A DNA stretch of 64,000 nt from [Mycoplasma] gypis (GTDB lineage: Bacteria; Bacillota_I; Bacilli_A; Mycoplasmatales; Metamycoplasmataceae): assembly GCF_016924775.1 (NCBI RefSeq), contig NZ_JAFFTD010000001.1, positions 304,001 to 368,000 on the forward strand, in the 5' to 3' direction. Position numbers and translations under genes: made by a program. Below, piece by piece: positions 11,621-22,387 of this stretch (position 1 is its first letter; every line of letters begins with the position of its first letter). The notes below the pieces were generated by a model, which saw only the letters and a list, made by a program, of their open reading frames with translations, had not been told where the DNA came from and ran no database searches.

Positions 11621-14284
11621 ATGCAAAAAGATTACAAAGAAACATTATTAATGCCTGAGACAGAATTTCCAATGAAAGCTGACTTAGTCAATAAAGAAAA
11701 AGAATATCGCCAAAATTGAGAAGAAAACAAACTTTACCAAAATGTTTTAGCAAAAAATAAAGGTAACCCAAGTTTTGTTCTTCATGATGGTCCACCTTAT
11801 GCAAACGGAAGTATTCACGTTGGACATGCTTTAAACAAAATTTTAAAAGATATTGTTGTTCGTTACAAAAATATGCAAGGTTTTTATTCACCTCTTGTTT
11901 GTGGATGAGATACACACGGTCTTCCAATCGAACACAAAATGTTAACTTTAGCTAAAAAAAATAAAAATGATTTTACTGTTAGTGCTTTAAGAAAAGCTTG
12001 TGCTGAGTATGCTTTGAGTCAAGTAGAATTACAAAAAGAAGAATTCAAACAACTTTCATTACTTACAGACTTTAGTGATATTTATGTAACACTAGATAAG
12101 AAAATGGAAGCGAACCAATTAAGATTACTAAAGAAAATGATTCAAGATGGTTTAATCTATAAAGATTTAAAACCAATTTACTGATCACCTTCTTCACAAA
12201 GTGCTTTAGCTGAAGCTGAAGTTGAATACGCAGATCACATTTCACCTTCTTTATATGTTGCTTTTGAAATTGCCAAAGGTAATGAATTTTTACAAAAAGG
12301 TGATTATGTTGTAATTTGAACAACTACACCTTGAACACTAATTGCAAATAGCGGTGTAGCAGTAAGCTTAGAATTTGAATACCTAAAAGTAAAAGCAAAT
12401 AATCAAAACTATGTTGTTGCAAAAGATCTTCTAGAACAATTAGTACAAACATTCAACTGAGAAAATTATGAAATACTTTCAAGTTTTAAAGGAGATCAAT
12501 TAGTTGGTTTAACTTATACTTCACCAATCAATCAAATGGAATGTCCAATTGTTGAAGGACATCACGTAACATTGGAAAGTGGGACAGGACTAGTACATAT
12601 GGCTCCACTTTTTGGGGAAGATGACTTCTTAATTGGTAAGAAAAACAATCTATCAATGATTATGCACGTTGAAGATGATGGTTCATTAAATGATAAAGCT
12701 GGAAAATATGCAGGAATGTTTTATGAAGATTCAAATAAAGCTGTAGGAATGGATTTAACTGAACGTAATTTAGTTCTTGCCTTCAAAAAAATCAAACACT
12801 CGTATCCACACGACTGAAGAACACACCTTCCTATTATGTATCGTGCAACACCGCAGTGATTTGTTTCATTAAAACCAATTAAAGAAAATATTCTTGATTC
12901 AATTCAAAACGTTCAAACATTTAATGTTTGAAGCAAAAAACGTCTTTCATTAATGCTTGAAGCAAGAGAAAGTTGAACAATTTCAAGACAAAGATCTTGA
13001 GGAGTTCCAATAACAATTTTTTATGATAAAAACAAAGAACCTGTCTTTAATGATGAGATTATGGATTATGTAATCGATCTTGTTGAAAAACACGGGACAG
13101 ACATTTGATATGATTCAACAGTTGATGAATTACTACCAGAAAAATATCGTAATTTAGGATACACAAAAGAAAATGATATTATGGACGTTTGATTCGATTC
13201 AGGTTCTACTTCTATCGGTCTTGATGTTAATGGTGTAAAAGCTCCTTTTGATTTATATCTTGAAGGAAGCGATCAATATCGTGGTTGATTTAATTCAAGT
13301 ATGATTAATTCTGTTGCATGAAGAAAAGAAAGTCCTTACAAACAACTTGTTTCACATGGTTTTGTTCTTGATGGTAAAGGTAATAAAATGTCAAAATCTA
13401 AAGGTAATGTTGTAAAACCTTTAGATATCGTTAATAAATATGGTGCTGATATTTTAAGACTTTGAGTAGCTAACAGTGAATATACTTCTGATGTTTCAAT
13501 TGATGATAAAATTCTGGGACAAAATGTCGAAATTTACCGTAAATTGAGAAATACTTTTAAATTCATGCTTGGAGCTATTTCTGATTATGAATACCAAGAT
13601 ACACAATTATTTGGAATTCACAAATTAATTGATGAAAGAAGAAAAAATCTTGAAGCAAAAATTATCGAAAATTACGACTCTTATCGTTTTATCAATGTAA
13701 TTAAAGATATTAATAACTTTGTAATCGATTTAAGTTCTTACTATATTTCTATTTCAAAAGATAGTCTTTATGCTGATGCTAAAGATTCACAAAATCGTTT
13801 ACAAATTCAGTACAACTTATACAAAATTACTGAAACTTTAATGATTGCCTTAGCCCCAATCATGCCACTTACATCTGAAGAAATCTATAAATATTTCAAT
13901 GCCAAAAACAAAAAATCTTCAGTTCATTTAGTTGACTTCTTTAAAAATCCTAATTTTAGTGATGAAAATGAAAACCAATGAAAAGAATTCTTTGAATTAA
14001 AAGATGAAGTTTATAGACAAATTGAAAACGCAATCAAAAATCAAGAAATCAAACGTCAAAATGAAGCACTTGTTGTTTTAAAAACAGATAGTGAATTTAT
14101 TAAATCACTTGATCTTGTAAACCTATTAATGGTTGCAAAAGTTGAATTTGGAGATGAAACCAAAGTATCTAAATTAGAAAATTCATTTAAATGTCAAAGA
14201 TGTTGAAATCACTTTGAAATCAATGAAAATCAAAATGAAATTTGTTTAAGATGCCAAGAGGTTTTAAATGCAAGAAATCAATAA
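11621..14284 (+). CDS. ileS: Isoleucyl-tRNA synthetase
   Basis: 887 residues, class I aminoacyl-tRNA synthetase. HIGH-type motif [11 protein letters not shown] near residue 63 and KMSKSKGN (KMSKS) in the second half are intact; the CP1 editing insertion lies between (WTTTPWTL). The C-terminus has a zinc ribbon with two CxxC pairs (CQRC ... CLRC). Many TGA codons are Trp, so the gene looks fragmented under the standard code. The last 17 nt overlap the lspA start, so translation is likely coupled. Confidence 0.97.
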
Positions 14285-14915
14285 AAAAGTTTTAAAAATA
14301 AAACACAAAATTATCAATTTTTTTAAAAACTTAAATCCTAAAATCGTTTTAACAAATTATGTAATCTTCTTTATTGTTTTCGCTGTTATGTTAACAATAG
14401 ATTTAGTTACAAAACACGTTTTTTATAAAGGCGACCCAAGCATTAATCAAAACTATGGTGGAGTTATAGGAATTAGAAACATTCTTCACGAAGGAACAAC
14501 CTTTTTTGGAGAAAAATTAAGTTATGGACTACTTCATAGTTTTACATTTATTGTATTCTTTATCTGTTTAGCAGTTGTTTTATCAATTAAACAAAGATTT
14601 AATATTCCAATAATTGTTGGGCTTGCCTTTGTCAGTGCCGGAGCTTTTGGAAATATGATTGATAGAATGGCTTTTAAGGGAGTAAGAGATATTTTCTTCT
14701 TACCTTGATATGATAAAGGTGTTTGAAACTTTGCAGACTTTTGTTTAGCTTCAGGTTCGATATTTACCGCACTTTATGTTGTTGTAATCAATGTAATAGT
14801 TTGATGCAAAGAAAAACAAAAACAAAAAAATGCTAATCGTGATACTCAAGAATTAGTATTTGAACACTCACACCACGATGATCACGATGATGATGATCAT
14901 GAACATGGTGAATAA
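14268..14915 (+). CDS. lspA: Lipoprotein signal peptidase (signal peptidase II)
   Basis: 215 residues, integral membrane aspartyl protease that removes signal peptides from prolipoproteins. Four hydrophobic segments. The catalytic signatures are present: GNMIDRM with the first Asp and FADFCLASGS with the second. AGAGG before the ATG at 14268 lies within ileS. Unusual: the protein ends in a strongly His/Asp-rich tail (roughly residues 198-215, pattern HSHHDDHDDDD then HEHGE), not normal for the family and resembling a metal-binding tail. Confidence 0.92.
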
Positions 14916-14972
14916 AAATAAAAAAATAGTTTAAAATTATATTATTGACTTAAAAAAACTAAGGAGACAAAA

Positions 14973-15536
14973 ATGCTTAATGTTAATGAATTTAAGCCAG
15001 GAATTACCTTTGAATTAGATGGTAATATTTACATCGTTTTAGAATCTCAACACTCAAAACAAGGACGTGGACAAGCTACAGTTAAAGCTAAAGTTAAAGA
15101 TTTACGTTCAGGTTCAACTACAATCAAATCATTTACTGGTGGAGACAAAGTTAAACCAGCAAGAATTGAAAAAGTATCAATGGATTACTTATACAGTGAT
15201 GGAGAAAATGTAATCTTAATGGACCAAGAAACATTTGAACAAGTTGAAATTCCTTTAACAAAACTAGAATGAGAAAAAAACTTCCTAAAACCATCTTTAA
15301 AAGTTTTAGTTAGAAAATATGAAACAGAAATTCTAGACATTGAATTACCAGCTAACATTGAACTTCAAGTTATTTCAGCACCTGAAGCAGTTAAAGGAAA
15401 TACTGCAAATAACCCACAAAAGAAAGTTATTGTTGAAACAGAATTTGAAGTTGAAACACCAATGTTCATCAAAGAAGGTGAAACTATTTTAGTTTCAACT
15501 GAAACTGGAAAATACGTAGGACGTTCAAATAAATAA
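14973..15536 (+). CDS. efp: Elongation factor P
   Basis: 187 residues, three beta-barrel domains. EF-P relieves ribosome stalling at polyproline. The N-terminal KOW-like domain has the tip loop around SKQGRGQA, where the modified or interacting Lys/Arg sits. AAGGAGA precedes the ATG. One TGA codon is Trp. The stop TAA overlaps the next ATG by one base (TAATG), so the 99-residue protein downstream is coupled to it. Confidence 0.95.
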
Positions 15537-15835
15537 TGAACGATTTTATTAAAGTTAATGCAGGTGTTAATGTAACATATAACGTTCACATTGATGTTTT
15601 AAAAAAATCAATCTTAAACATTTTTGATCGAAAAGCCAATGTAAAACTTGTTGACAATTTAGAAATTAGTATCGAAAAAAACAATGTATTTTATAACTTA
15701 AAATACAAAGTAAAAAAAACAGCTGATTTCGTTTTTGAAACCCGTAATTTACTATTTCTTATCGAACAAAAAACCTTTGCATTAATCAATACAAAACCTA
15801 TTAATATCTCTATTGAGTATTTAGGTAAGTACTAA
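15536..15835 (+). CDS. Small Asp23/Gls24-like protein (MMB_0454-type)
   Basis: 99 residues, no signal peptide or membrane segment. The pattern of short beta strands (VNAGVNVTYNVHIDVLKKS ... INISIEYLG) recalls the Asp23/Gls24 alkaline-shock fold, and small proteins of this type are found beside efp in other mycoplasmas. The function is not known. Its ATG overlaps the efp stop. A strong terminator follows immediately. The family assignment is an inference from pattern and context. Confidence 0.6.
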   Translation: MNDFIKVNAGVNVTYNVHIDVLKKSILNIFDRKANVKLVDNLEISIEKNNVFYNLKYKVKKTADFVFETRNLLFLIEQKTFALINTKPINISIEYLGKY

Positions 15836-15867
15836 AATACAGTTGGAAAAACCAACTGTATTTTTTT
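15836..15867. terminator. Bidirectional intrinsic terminator
   Basis: Perfect stem TACAGTTGG (15838-15846) and CCAACTGTA (15852-15860) with an A5 loop, extended by AA/TT, and T runs on both strands. It separates the convergent efp operon and the accessory operon ending at 15866. Confidence 0.9.
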
Positions 15868-16747
15868 ATTGAATATTTTCTAAAATATTTTTTGCAATAT
15901 ACATTGTTTTATTTAGCAAATCTTCCTTTTGTTCATTTGATAAGTTTTTAGCTAAAATTTGATAATCATCAAAAGAATAGACATAATCATTGCGATTTAA
16001 ATTTTCAAATATTAAAAATGTTATTATTTCGCTTTCAAAATTAAGAAGCTGTTCCAATAAATTTCCATCATCCTGTTTTAAAATTAATTTTGATAACATT
16101 TTCAAAATCATGAAATCAATATTATTAGGATTTTGATATTTTACTACTAATGTGTTTTTACTTTCATCAAAAATAACCTCATCCTTTGAATTTTCAATAA
16201 TCAACACAGAAATACTCATATCTTTTAAAGTTTTTAATAAAAAGCTTCGTAAATTTACTGATTTTTTTGAATTCTCTAATTCTTTTTTAAATTCTATCTG
16301 TTTATCTCCAAATACAGGAATCGGGGCAACAATCTTCTTTTTAATTACTTCGTAATCTCCTTCCATTACCATTCTTTTTTGTTGATCTGTAGCATTTTTT
16401 CACTCGACTATTTTATGAGTTTTTTCATCATCTATCATTATAAAAGAAGCATCTTTGTATCCTAAAATATAAAACGCTTTAGAACCTTTTTTAATTTTAA
16501 AACCTTTATTTTTTCATTGATCAAAAGTTTTAAAAACATTACTATCACTTTTTTGTTTCAATAAAATCCAACAATTTAAAATTGTGTAATTTAATATTCC
16601 AGAAAGCTTCTTTAAGTCAGAAATTAGTTGTCCTTTACTTTCAAAAAATTGTTCATTTTTTTGTATGGCAAAATTAACATTATCTAATATTTCTTTTGAT
16701 ACATTTTGCTTTGCAAGATTATAGGTTGTAATTGATTGGTAAAACAT
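15866..16747 (-). CDS. ArdC-like protein (N-terminal ssDNA-binding domain type)
   Basis: 293 residues after reading two TGA codons as Trp. Residues ~35-152 follow the order of the ArdC N-terminal domain (PF08401): an ILNYTILNCWILLKQ helix, a W..KGFKIKKGSKAFYILGY core matching the family's W...G..V.KGEKG..I pattern, then a late IPVFGDKQIE matching PVFD..QT. ArdC proteins bind single-stranded DNA and some protect incoming plasmids from restriction. The C-terminal half has no clear HExxH metalloprotease motif, so only the N-terminal domain is supported. The gene is last in a three-gene operon; its start lies 28 nt inside the preceding small peptide gene. Confidence 0.6.
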
Positions 16748-16955
16748 AACTTTCTTTTGCTTCGTTAGTTCATTTAAATGAATTTCCGTCCTTTGTTTTT
16801 AGCTCACCTTCTGAAGAAGAAGTTGCTTTAATGGTTGCTAATAAATTTGTAATTAAGCTAATTCCAAGCGGTATTAAAGTTGTTAAAATCGCAACTAAAC
16901 TACCTCCTTCTATCTTGCTTGCTATCTTATCATCTATTTCTTTAAAGTTTTCCAT
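16719..16955 (-). CDS. Small peptide with double-glycine-like leader and hydrophobic core
   Basis: 78 residues. The first 18 residues end in KIASKIEGG, with hydrophobic residues at -12 and -4 relative to a GG, a partial match to the leader removed by C39-peptidase ABC transporters from class II bacteriocins and peptide pheromones. A ~26-residue hydrophobic stretch follows (SLVAILTTLIPLGISLITNL and on), then a polar tail with one TGA-encoded Trp. AAGGAGG before the ATG overlaps the stop codon of the upstream coiled-coil gene. It overlaps the ArdC-like gene downstream. A holin-like or membrane-anchor role is possible instead; no processing transporter is in the window. Confidence 0.6.
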
Positions 16956-16964
16956 ATTGCCTCC

Positions 16965-18986
16965 TTAGTGTAATTTTGGTGCTGGTCTATTATTTGATTT
17001 AATGTTGTCAAACGCAATTAACTCAAAGTCTTTAAATTTGTCTGTTCTAGAAATTAAACTATTAATTTCCATAATTTTTGGATTTAATAAATTTCCAACA
17101 TTAGGACCTTCATGTTCAGTTAATTCATGAGTTATATATTGATAAATGTAATTTATATCACTATCTAAAGTTTTTGCTTCAGTTCAATCTAATTTGAGTT
17201 TTTCATACAATTCTTGATTCATATTTTCTTGGTAATCAACTAAGAATAAATCGACATAATTATTAATTTTTCGATTAATTAAAGTATTCAATGCAAGCTG
17301 TTGACCTACATATGTTGACGAAGTATTTCAAGCCTTTGCAAAATTAATAATATCGTTTAAAAATAATTTAGTTTGTTCAATTTTTGCATCAATAATTTGA
17401 ATAGTATTTTGTTTGCCAGCGGTGATTATTAAATTATTGGTTACATCTAATTCTTTTCTAAGATCAACTAATTGGTGTTTTAATTCTTCATTTTCTCTAA
17501 ATAATACAGTTTGTTTCTTATTTGCGTCAAGAATCAACTTATCCTTTCTATCAAGTTCATCAAGCAGATCTTTATTTTCATTTCGGTTGGCATTTAATGT
17601 TCTCTTTAACTTATCTATTTCTTTTTCAGCATCTCGTCAATTATTTTCAACTTGTTTTGTTAGATATTTTTGACTTGCAAGATCCATTGAAATTCCAAAA
17701 TTTTTTTCTTTATAAAAATTCACATCTTGTTTTAACGATAGTACTTCTTTTTCCAAGTTTTTAGCTTTAATTATTTTTTCATTAATTGTTTTTTCTAACT
17801 CAGAAATTTTTTGATCACTATCAAAAATTCGACCTCTTAAATTTGTTATTTTTTCGTTTAAATTTTGAATATTTTCATTATTTTTTGCGAGTTCTTGGTT
17901 TTTTAAATCAATGGCTGTTTGAAGTTTATTTATTTTTTGCTCTGACTCTTTTAATTTTGTTTTTAGATTAATAATTACTGTGTTTAAAACGTCTATTTTT
18001 TGAACTGTATTTTCTAAAATTTTAGTGTATGATACAAATCATTTTTGATAAATTTCTTGAAGCTTTTGAATTCTTGTTTTTATATTTGGATGGAATTTTA
18101 TTTCAGTATTTGATAAAAATTTTGCTTCTTGAATTGATTCATTTAAAAAATTTCTAAAACTTTGAGATTCAGTTTTAAATTCTAATACAGAATCACTATC
18201 TTCTATGTGTAAAATATTAATTTGATTTAAAGCATAATCAATTAAAGTCAAATAATACTTAAAAACATTATTAACACTTAAATAATAATCATCAATTAGT
18301 TTTATATCAGTATTAATCAGTGATTTTAGACTGGTATTATTTATTTTTTCAGCTTCAAGTCTCTTTGAAATTACCACATTTTCATTTTGTAATTTGTTAA
18401 TAACAGAATCTTTAGAAGCTAAAGTATTTTTTGCATTTTGAATATTATAAGCAAGGCTATTTTCTAATTCTTTAATCTTTAAAATTAATTTATTATTTTC
18501 TTTTGATGTTTTTTGAATTGTTATTCGAAGACTATTTTTTATAGTCTCTAAATTTATGATTTTACTTTTTAATTCATCAATATTTTGAGCATTTTTTAAA
18601 TTTGCTAAATTAATATCATTTTTAGTTTTTTCTAAAAATGCATTAAGTTGTTTTTGTTTATTTAATTCTTCAACTAGCTTTGTTTCTTTTGCTTCATGAC
18701 TGTTATTTTTCACTAAAGATTCTTGAAGTTTTAAATCTATTTCTTTAGCTTTTCTAACTAATTCATTGTTTTCATTAGCTTTATTTTTCAGCTGAACTGA
18801 AAGATTCGTAATTTCGTTATTCAAGTCATGAATTTTGTCTTTGCTTTGTTTAGTTGAATAACTATAAGAATAGCTATTTTTTGCAAAAAGCCCAAAACTT
18901 GTTCCGCACCCTCCTATTCCTATTAATAAAATTAAAGCTGCAAGAAATATTTTCTTTTTGTTTTTTGACAATATTTTTTTAGTCAT
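16965..18986 (-). CDS. Membrane-anchored long coiled-coil protein, possible lipoprotein
   Basis: 673 residues after reading TGA as Trp. Residues ~10-30 are a hydrophobic segment ending GIGGCGTS, a possible lipobox with Cys27, preceded by a Lys-rich start. Most of the rest is heptad-like, rich in Glu, Lys, Asn, Leu and Ile, and predicted as long parallel coiled coils. The last ~110 residues lose the heptads and are more mixed. AGAAGGAGGTAA precedes the ATG at 18986. First gene of the operon with the GG-type peptide and the ArdC-like protein; its stop TAA lies within the next ribosome site. I do not recognise the family; an extracellular or periplasm-like surface rod is plausible. Confidence 0.7.
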
Positions 18987-19033
18987 TTACCTCCTTCTAC
19001 TATTTAAAGTATTTTTTTGCACAAGTGTAAAAT

Positions 19034-19067
19034 AAAAAAACGCAAAAATTCCGTTTTTTGCGTTTTT
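19034..19067 (-). terminator. Terminator after the IS256-derived ORF
   Basis: Perfect stem of A-runs around CGC (AAAAACGCAAAAA) against TTTTTGCGTTTTT with a TTCCG loop (19049-19053). It lies 10 nt after the stop at 19077 and has a T run on the minus strand. Confidence 0.8.
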
Positions 19068-19076
19068 ATTTAAAAC

Positions 19077-19856
19077 TTATTCTTCGTGAGAATTAGTGAT
19101 TTCAATTATTTTAAAATTATATTCTTTACTTTTTTCTTCAATTAATTTGCGACAACATTGTTCTTCTTCAACAGCAAAATAAGTGATTTTTTTAATTTTA
19201 TTTTCATTAAGGTTTTCAAAAAGAAGTTCCATATTCTTTTCATTATTTTCGAGATTTGCTTTTAATATAGTCAAAATAACGTTTTCATCTCTTGTTCTCC
19301 CAAATACTATTCAATAAGCTTCATTATGTTTTTCAATTTTAATCTCTTTTACACTTATCATTCGGAAAGAAAATTTATGTGATAAGTTAAATTTTTGATT
19401 TTCATAGAAGCTTTTTGCAATGTTTTTTAATAATTCTTCAGGAATTTCATTATCGAACATTTCTGCAACGCTTTGTTCAATACTTGTATAATCATTATTA
19501 CTTGCATTTAGTGCAATTATTAAATCTTCTTTGTAATTAAAATCATGACTATTTTTGTCAAAAAGTTTAGTTTCAAATTCGTTTTTACGATCTCTTCTTA
19601 TATTAATAGGAAAACTTCCGTATTTGGTTTTAATAATCTTTGTTGAATGACCATTTTTAAAGTTTGAATTTTTTACACCAATATCTGATCTTTCAAATTC
19701 CATAAAATGATCAAATTCCATTTCAATCAGTTTTTCAATAGTATTTTTAAATAAAGCTGTAAATGCTTCATCAAATTCTAAGCAGTCATTTATTAAGTGC
19801 TTTCGATTTAATACTGAATTTAAATGACTACGAAAATCTTTTTTTATTATTTTCAT
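19077..19856 (-). CDS. IS256/mutator-type transposase derivative, short and lacking catalytic residues
   Basis: 259 residues, one frame with a single TGA-encoded Trp. The N-terminal part matches IS256-family transposases: GHSTKIIKTKYGSFPINIRRDR corresponds in layout to the conserved G.....V..G...V.VPRDR region, followed by a spaced S.EQSVAEMF segment. Where active enzymes have the first catalytic Asp (strand before the lGi/G.rE strand) and the second (vDGl), this protein has ISVKEIKIEK and FAVEEEQ, and the C-terminal third of a normal ~400-residue enzyme is absent. The reading frame, ribosome site (AAGGAAAAT before ATG 19856) and terminator are intact. Either a decayed or a repurposed transposase. 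No flanking terminal repeats were recognised. Confidence 0.65.
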
Positions 19857-19915
19857 TTTATTTTCCTTCTTTGTGTTTTTATAACATTTAAGCAAAAAAA
19901 ATAAAATAATCAATA

Positions 19916-19970
19916 AAAAAACCACATTTTTTTATAATATGCATTTTAAAATGCTAAAAAATGTGGTTTT
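19916..19970 (-). terminator. Large inverted repeat, probable terminator of the LRR gene
   Basis: Outer arms AAAACCACATTTTTT and AAAAAATGTGGTTTT enclose a perfect 14-bp palindrome GCATTTTAAAATGC (19941-19954). On the minus strand it starts right after the stop at 19976 and ends in a T run. The nested form is unusual for a simple terminator. Confidence 0.65.
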
Positions 19971-19975
19971 GATTG

Positions 19976-20929
19976 TTAAAATGATTTTTTGAAGCGCAAT
20001 TTTAGTCAGAAAGAATTTAAACCCGCTAACTTTGTTTCACACAAAGCTTTATTATCGATTTTTTTAACACCTCATAATTTTAATTTTACAAGTGATGATT
20101 GATAAAAAGCTTGCTCGTTTACAAATTTAACCGATTTTGAAGTAACTTTTTGAACTTTTTGATCTTGTCAAAATGCTTTAGCAGCAATAACTGTAATATT
20201 TTTTAAATTAATATTTTGGGAATTTTCTTTTGACGAAAGCAAAATATTTTTATAACTTACGTATTCATTATTTTTTTGTTGATCATTTTTTACTAACATC
20301 GATAATGAAAATGATTCACGGTGTGCATATTCAACTTTTTCAGTGTTTAAATCAAAAAGAGCCATACATGTTTCGAAAGCTTGTTGCTCAATTTTCTTAA
20401 TGTTATTTGAAGTAATTTTTTGCAATTTAACACAATTGCTAAAAGCTTTGGGTCCAATATTTTCTAAATTAGGTGCATTAAAAATCTCTAACTCACGAGC
20501 ATTTGCAACTGAATAATTATCGACGCTTTTTAAATTAGGTAGATTAAGTTTTTGAACATTACTAAATCCGAAGCTATTAGCAGGTAAAACTTCTAATTTT
20601 GGAGCATCTACTGTTTTTAATGAAACAGTTCCTTCGAAAACTGATTTGCCTATTTCATAACAACTTTCTAATTTGACTTCTTCTAAAAAGATTGCTTGAT
20701 AGAAAGCTTTATTACCGATCTTTTTAGCATTAGGAAGATTGACTTTTGTTACAAAATTGTTTTGAGCAAAAACACCATCAGCGACTTCACTAACATTTTT
20801 TAAATCAATAATAACTTTTTCTTGAATAACTTGTTTAAAGCTTTTTAAAATTCCATCTTCAACAGTAATTTCAAAACCATTTTTATTCGCATTAATAAAA
20901 CTATCGTCTAAAACTATAATATTTTCCAT
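19976..20929 (-). CDS. BspA-type leucine-rich-repeat protein (LRR_5)
   Basis: 317 residues, no signal peptide or membrane segment. From residue ~45 to the end it contains about ten LRR_5 units of the form .LPN.K.IGNKAF........V.LP.. (for example KVNLPNAKKIGNKAF, KLNLPNLKSVDNYS). BspA-like repeats mediate protein-protein binding and are often on surfaces, but this one lacks an export signal. Three TGA codons are Trp. It lies 29 nt downstream of the nuclease gene on the same strand and ends at a large hairpin. Function unknown. Confidence 0.8.
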
Positions 20930-20958
20930 TTTCTCTTCCTTATTTATATATTAAGAAT

Positions 20959-22245
20959 TTATTTTAATTTGAAATTTATCTCAATTGGTGCATGATCACT
21001 AATTTGTTGTCTAATTAAATAATCATCTTTCAATTTTTCATTTGTAATTTTTTCTGAAGAAGCAAATTGTTTAAATAATCTTTTGGCTTCATCACGTGAA
21101 AAATCTTTATTATCAAAAATCTTTCAAAGGTCATAACGATAAGGTTTGTTAGCTAATTTAGGACTTTGTTTAGCATAAATTGGTAGCTCTTTTTGATCAA
21201 TAAAATCTATGTTGTTTTCAATAAACAAGAAACGATCATAAGGATTTGAGTATCTACCTTTTTTTGTACCCAGTGAGGTTATTTCATCAGGTTTTGATAT
21301 GTAGTTATAAACTTTTACACCATTTTTATCATCATTTATTTTTCTAAATATATCATCTTTTTTAATATTTGTATCTCCACCAAAAATAATCGATGAGTTT
21401 TTAGGTGAAATATCTTTTACTTTATTCATTAATTTCGGCAAGTATAAAGCTTCAACAACTTCTTGTTCACCTTGACCACCATAATGTGAAGAAGTGTCTT
21501 CACGATCGGCTTTCGCTCCTGGAGAATCTAAGTGAGCAAAAATTGTTGAAAGATAAAAATCAGTACCTTTTATTTTAAATAAAGCTGCTAATGGTGGACG
21601 TGCATATCAATGATTTTCATCAATCTTAGAATTATAGCTTCACAATGATTTTCCGGTTTTGAAATTTGCTAATTCAACATAAGTTGGATCATATAAAATG
21701 GAAATTTGTTCAATTGATTTTGCGTAACTTTTATCTCCGGAAATTGAATCTTTTTGAGGTTGAGAAATCAATTGATATTCTTTATTTGTCAGTGAGTTTA
21801 GTTCTTTTTGAATGTTTTTTACTTTTCCAGTTGAGCCATCATTAATTTCTGTTAATCCTACAATTCAAGGTGTTGTTTTTGAAATAACTTTAGAAATTGC
21901 CTTAACTTTTAAAGAACCATAATTTGATAAAGGTCCTCCATAATTAAGAATATTTCAGTGCATAACGCTTCCATAATCCCAACTTACATTTGGATGTGTA
22001 TGAGGTTCGCCTTCTTGATTACCATTTTGATTGTTGTTACCTTCGTTTGGTATTGGATCTTGGTTTTTATTATTTTCATTATTTTGAATACTTGATGAAT
22101 CTTCATTTGGTTGTGGGTGTTGTTGTTTTGTTTCGGTGTTTCTTAAAAAATATCATGCAGCTACCGAGCCACCAGCAATTAGCACTAAGCTTAAAATAGA
22201 TGAAATCATTGCAGGTGTTTTTTTTGATTTTGATTTTTTAGCCAT
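20959..22245 (-). CDS. Membrane-anchored endonuclease/exonuclease/phosphatase family nuclease (MnuA-like)
   Basis: 428 residues. A Lys-rich start and a hydrophobic anchor (residues ~10-32), then a Gln/Asn-rich linker, then an EEP (DNase I-like) domain. Visible signatures are MHWNILNYGG, GLTEIND (catalytic Glu), IFAHLDSPG, IFGGDTNI and the final SDHAPIEINF with the Asp-His pair. MnuA-type nucleases digest host DNA to supply nucleotides that mycoplasmas cannot make. Seven or so TGA codons are Trp. AAGGGG precedes ATG 22245. Followed by the LRR gene. Confidence 0.85.
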
Positions 22246-22270
22246 TATTCCCCTTCAAAATGTAAATATA

Positions 22271-22276
22271 ATTATA
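22271..22276 (-). promoter_or_regulatory. -10 box of the nuclease gene
   Basis: TATAAT on the minus strand, 25 nt upstream of the ATG at 22245. Confidence 0.55.
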
Positions 22277-22328
22277 AGCAATTAAAAAGTTTTTATTTAA
22301 AATTGAGTTTTAAAAAAGTTCTAAAATT

Positions 22329-22357
22329 AAAAAATAAGGCTTATAACCTTATTTTTT
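22329..22357 (-). terminator. Terminator of the rpsP-trmD-rplS operon
   Basis: Stem AAAAAATAAGG (22329-22339) against CCTTATTTTTT (22347-22357), loop of 7, T run on either strand; 30 nt after the rplS stop. Confidence 0.85.
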
Positions 22358-22387
22358 AATAAAAAGTTATTTAAAAACACACTCAAA

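Noticed and set aside
19034-19970. Hairpins on both sides of the IS256-derived ORF as IS terminal repeats
   Set aside because: The two are unlike each other in sequence and both have T runs of terminators; no target-site duplication seen.
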